DNA of 64,000 nucleotides from Nissolia schottii. Taxonomy: Eukaryota; Streptophyta; Magnoliopsida; Fabales; Fabaceae. The translations under genes were made by a program, and so were the position numbers. Positions 60,434-64,000 of the stretch are shown here, piece after piece (position 1 is the stretch's first letter; the number at the start of each line of letters is the position of its first letter). The notes beneath the pieces were generated by a model. That model was not told where the DNA came from. It did not search any database and worked only from the letters and a program-made list of their open reading frames with translations. Location: assembly GCA_003254905.1 (NCBI GenBank), contig QANU01111830.1:25684-89683 (forward strand). Reading direction: 5' to 3'.

Positions 60434-61760
60434 ATGGATAAAATAGATGTTGTTTTTCCTATTCCTTTTATGCTCAACGGTTCCAATTATACCCACTGGG
60501 TTGAAGCAATGCATGGTTTTTGAAAGGTCACAAAATCTAGAAATATGTAACTAGGGGTGTCAAATGGGGTAGCCCGGCCGTTTGGGCCTGGGGGCCGAAA
60601 CGGGCTGGGCCAAAATTATGCCTATTTTTAGGATTCGGCTCGTTTATGGTCTGTCCGCGAGCCTAAACTGGCCAACCCGCTAGACTGTTTATTTTTTTTT
60701 TAAGTTAATTTTTTTGTCTATTTTTTATTATTTAAATACAAAGTTGTGAATAAGTATGCACGATCATTTTTAACTATTTTTTATCGTCTATCTATTAACT
60801 AATCGGAAATAAATAGTTTAAATAGTTGTTTACGAGATTATATGATCTTTTTTGTTCCTTCAACTATCTTGATTGAAAGATATCAAATGTTATTTGAAAT
60901 CGATTCATGAATTAATACAACTTTCATTAATCAAATGACGGCATATAACATTGATGTGAGTACTGTTATGTTATTGATCAAAAACACAATTGGAACTCTT
61001 TCTCGTAGATTAATCAATAATAAACAAGGTTTAAAAGTATATATCATCTTGTATGGCGTAGGAACTCATTGAAGGAATAGAATGCAAAATTTATCAATAT
61101 CTATGTCATAACACTTCAACTGTATAGCAATATAAATATAGTTAAGTAATTAAGCATAAAAAATAGTTAAACATGTTCAATTATAAGTCCAAATAGTTAA
61201 ACTCTAAACTCTTAAATTCCAAAATAAAATTTAGAGTCCAAAATAAAACTTTTAAAATTTTGGTATTTAAAAAGAAATCACAGGCTCACGGGCTAGCCCG
61301 TGAACCCGTCGGGCTGGCCTGTTTAGCCCGCGGGCCTAAACAGGTAGGGCCATTTTTTTCAAATTTTCATGGGGCTATTTTTTACATTTAAAGCCCGTCC
61401 ATTTAACCAGGTTCGTGGGCCAAGCTCATTTTGACAGCCCTATATGTAACTGGTGACATTGTGGGTCCTGTCAAGTCTGAGGATGATACAGATCCAGCTT
61501 TTATTTATGAGTTGGAAGATTGGGACAACAAGAAATACCTCCACCCTTAGCATCCACCTTCAATTTGGTCGTTTCAACATTGCCAACAAGGTATGGGATC
61601 ACTTGAAAATCATTACACTATTTCTAATCTGTCCCATCAATATCAGTTATTGAAGGAGCTCCACGCTCTGAAACAAGCACCTGAACAAGTTGTTTATGAT
61701 TTTCTTGCTTAGATGGAAGCCGTCTCGGATCGATTAAGCTCGTGTGAACCAACTATGAAG
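60434..61760 (+). pseudogene. Copia gag (UBN2-type), interrupted
   Basis: The N-terminus reads MDKIDVVFPIPFMLNGSNY then THWVEAMHGF, typical of Copia gag. A stop follows, then the 891-bp hAT insertion. Beyond it come GDIVGPVKSEDDTDPAFIYE, HQYQLLKELHALKQAPEQ and VYDFLAQMEAVSDRLSS-like text (with a stop) to about 61740. Stops and at least one frameshift were present apart from the insertion. Confidence 0.8.
60544..61450. mobile_element. Non-autonomous hAT, 891 bp, perfect 8-bp TSD
   Basis: The element is 60552-61442. The left end taggggtgtcaaatggg and right end ctcattttgacagcccta are inverted copies (reverse complement tagggctgtcaaaatgag). The flanking 8-mers are identical: tatgtaac at 60544-60551 and 61443-61450. 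GGGCC/GGCCC words (gcccggccg, cgggctggcc, agcccgcgggcc) cluster near both ends. The interior is AT-rich and non-coding. Confidence 0.92.
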
Positions 61761-62270
61761 CATAAAAGTGAGGCTAGGCATTATGACGAACATTGAAATT
61801 TAATGGGTAATATCATTTTTTTAATATAATTTTTTTATAATATCAAAATTACCCTTCGCATCTTTACAAAAGTAGACAACTTTATATCTCTCTACTTGGC
61901 GATGTGTCACTAATTTATTGAACCACCTGAAGTTCTTATTGATGAGTAACAATTGGAATTCTCACGTTGGTTGTAGCTAAGGGGCAGGGTTACTAAGGAT
62001 GAAGACCACTTCACTTCACACTGACTTTAGAAAGTCGAGTAACAGAGAATGTTTGACATCATCTTCTTTGCAATGTTTATCATAATCTCAATGGAGGGTA
62101 GTGTTTTGTTGACCATGTAATTCTCATGGCATAGAGTAAGGTTTCTCTGGTGCTAATTTGTTTCATTTACATCTCCCATTTGAGTTTGTAGAATTGAACC
62201 AAAACACTACCACGACATGAAAAATTTGTGATTTTATAGAGTAATATTTCCCTTAACTTGCTACATTTTC

Positions 62271-62275
<5 letters not shown>
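61761..62275. other. Intergenic DNA, no gene recognised
   Basis: No motif or open frame of interest was found. Confidence 0.35.

Positions 62276-62320
<45 letters not shown>
62276..62320. repeat. (AT)n microsatellite
   Basis: An uninterrupted at dinucleotide run. Confidence 0.95.
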
Positions 62321-62322
<2 letters not shown>

Positions 62323-63130
62323 ATCAGTGATTTCTCGTGAAATGATCTTGAACATATTTTCTAACTTAATCGAGAGATGTTGAATAAAAGTGAGACAATA
62401 CATTGTTGAGGTTTCTTACTTGTATGTAGATATTGTATTTCACATACATATTCACACGTACATAAAGTTTTATTTTATTTTAGCACATGTGGTTAGTTAG
62501 ATAGGTAGGGAGTTTCAATCCTTTAATGATTAGTATCGAGTTTTAGCTTTAAGGATGGTTTTGACACACCCTCACAAGGAAAAAAAAAAGTGAGGTTCAC
62601 TTACGAACAATGTAAAAAAAATGTTATTTGTACTCATTTATAATTGAGATACCATGCTAACACACATTCATTTATGTGTGGAACACTATATTAATACACT
62701 AACCATTAGTAAAATATATTATAACTTTAAATGAATGGATGAGTATCCATCTATAAGCTGCATGCTTAATATTGAATATGTTTGATGACTATTTATTAAA
62801 GGATCATAAATGAAAAAGAAACTTTTTAATCCCTTTTTACTAAATTATAAATAAGTTAAGGTTTTGTTAAAGACATTGGTTAAGAAAGGAAAAATAATAA
62901 GGTATTATGTTTTTAATGCATTGAATATGTCAAGGAAAATTTACTAGTCTTTATTTTTCAATAAAAACTTATTACTGTTACTTTTGTAATAAGTGCACCT
63001 AACACACTTATTAGTTTATCCCATAAGTTAATAGTTTTTTTTTCACTTTCCAGTTTTGTCTCAATCCAAAATGTATCCGATTCTTGCATTTACTCCAACT
63101 AATATAGTATTCATGTATTACAAAAAAATT
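62321..63130. other. AT-rich intergenic DNA, no gene recognised
   Basis: No coding feature is seen on either strand. Confidence 0.35.
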
Positions 63131-63475
63131 ATTTTGATATATGTATTTTTATCTCTGTTTATAATAGACTTAAGTATTTTTTTTATTATTGAACTTTCTT
63201 TTAGTAGATGAGAGTAATTTTGAATAAAATATATTAAAATTTAGAAACTTCATATTTTGAAAATTTTTTGAATTATGTTTATTTTAGTTGCTAGCAATCT
63301 AAAATTTGAATTAAAAATATTATATTAGAGAGATGTTAAAATTTGAATTTGGAAAGATGAGATTAGTGGGATAAAGTGAAACGCTAATTTGAATAAGAAA
63401 TTTGAATTAAGAAAGATAAGATTAGTAAAGTCAAATTTATGTTAATGCTAGTGTGATTTAATAAAATAAATTTAG
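63131..63475. repeat. Dispersed AT-rich repeat, second copy at 5431-5760
   Basis: It shares ordered words with the copy near the left end of the window (gatatatgtatttttat, gtaattttgaataaaatat, aaaatttag, gatgagattagtgggat). Class unknown. Confidence 0.55.
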
Positions 63476-64000
63476 ACAATTTTTTTTTTCTTTTCAAAAT
63501 GGTGACGAGAAAAATTCAATCATTTAATTAGATAACATCACAGGTGTGAACTTATCCTTCCTCCAAGCCACGCACGTCTTTGTCTTCTTCACTTTTATCA
63601 TTAAATAACTTAGGTAAGAACCATTATTATGGCTTCTAGAATAGGAAAAGGATGGTAGGCCCTTGTAGAATAAATTCAAATTGACGTTGATGTTATTCTA
63701 TTTTCAAAATTGGAAAAATGAACAACAGCTGCATTGTAACAAATTTTCTACCTCATGCAACAGCTAGTACTCAACAGCAGAAGCCAGTTATGTAATTCGG
63801 CACCGGCACATGTTGTGGATCCCAGCAATTATTAGTTGGGGTGCCACGTGCGGTAAATATGGGTGAGTTTTGGAGTAATTCTTATATCTTCTAAGGAGAA
63901 AATCATTTTATGTTCTACTTCTTGCTTTCACTCTTGGAGTAATTCTTATATGGCATAAGAATCATTAATTTCACTGTTCTCTCTTTGTTCAAAAAATAAT
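63476..64000. other. Intergenic DNA at the right edge
   Basis: A short direct repeat, ggagtaattcttatat, occurs at about 63871 and 63936. Composition becomes less AT-rich near 63540-63850, which might be the flank of a gene outside the window. No gene is supported. Confidence 0.35.

Larger units (their letters stand above)
59608..61760 (+). mobile_element. Copia retrotransposon remnant (LTR, leader, gag), split by a hAT
   Basis: LTR and primer-binding site are followed by a leader and by gag from ATG 60434. Gag is interrupted at 60551 and resumes at 61443. Homology fades near 61760. Protease, integrase, reverse transcriptase and the second LTR are not seen, so the element is 3'-truncated. Confidence 0.75.

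Overview
This window is nuclear DNA of a flowering plant, most likely a eudicot. The evidence is AT-rich intergenic DNA, GT-AG introns, two plant-specific cysteine-rich (DUF26) receptor-like kinases, a plant C-type glutaredoxin, FAR1-type sequence, and plant Copia, Gypsy, LINE, hAT, CACTA and Helitron elements. I cannot name the species. Three host genes can be modelled exon by exon. They are a 105-residue glutaredoxin on the minus strand (exons 17495-26208), a 638-residue CRK on the plus strand (28102-32027) and a 676-residue CRK on the plus strand (55959-59036). Almost everything else is transposon-derived.

Layout. 1-470: minus-strand Copia remnant. 480-1884: 5'-truncated RTE-like LINE with its diagnostic tail. 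3982-4287: hAT-like MITE. 4949-5173: short retroposon with a 9-bp target-site duplication (TSD). About 6630-8481: decayed Copia on plus, interrupted by a minus-strand Gypsy element (8482 to beyond 15900, containing a 155-base sequencing gap). 17495-26208: the glutaredoxin gene. Its second intron holds an LTR retrotransposon (18694-25621), which in turn holds a 3.8-kb hAT transposon (19628-23445). 28102-32027: first CRK.

32690-49490: an array of FAR1-derived exon fragments. The first copy is split by a Helitron of about 15.4 kb (32818-48198, minus strand) that has a 3' hairpin and CTAG end, a 5' TC end and A/T flanks. The Helitron carries a duplicated RPA-like (DUF223-type) first exon, apparently captured gene pieces, amplified internal modules, and a 3.6-kb solo-LTR-like insertion (40279-43853, TSD CAGGA). 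49620-51903: related LTR sequence. 51939-55300: minus-strand CACTA transposase remnant ending in TAGTG. 55959-59036: second CRK. 59608-61760: Copia LTR, primer-binding site and gag, split by an 891-bp non-autonomous hAT with a perfect 8-bp TSD. The last 2 kb is AT-rich with no gene seen.

Functionally, the glutaredoxin should act in thiol redox control and the CRKs as plasma-membrane receptor kinases with two extracellular DUF26 domains. All three keep their key residues and consistent splice phases, so they look intact. The most unusual material is the Helitron in a FAR1 exon array and the three-level nest inside the glutaredoxin intron. No CRISPR array, rRNA or tRNA gene was seen.
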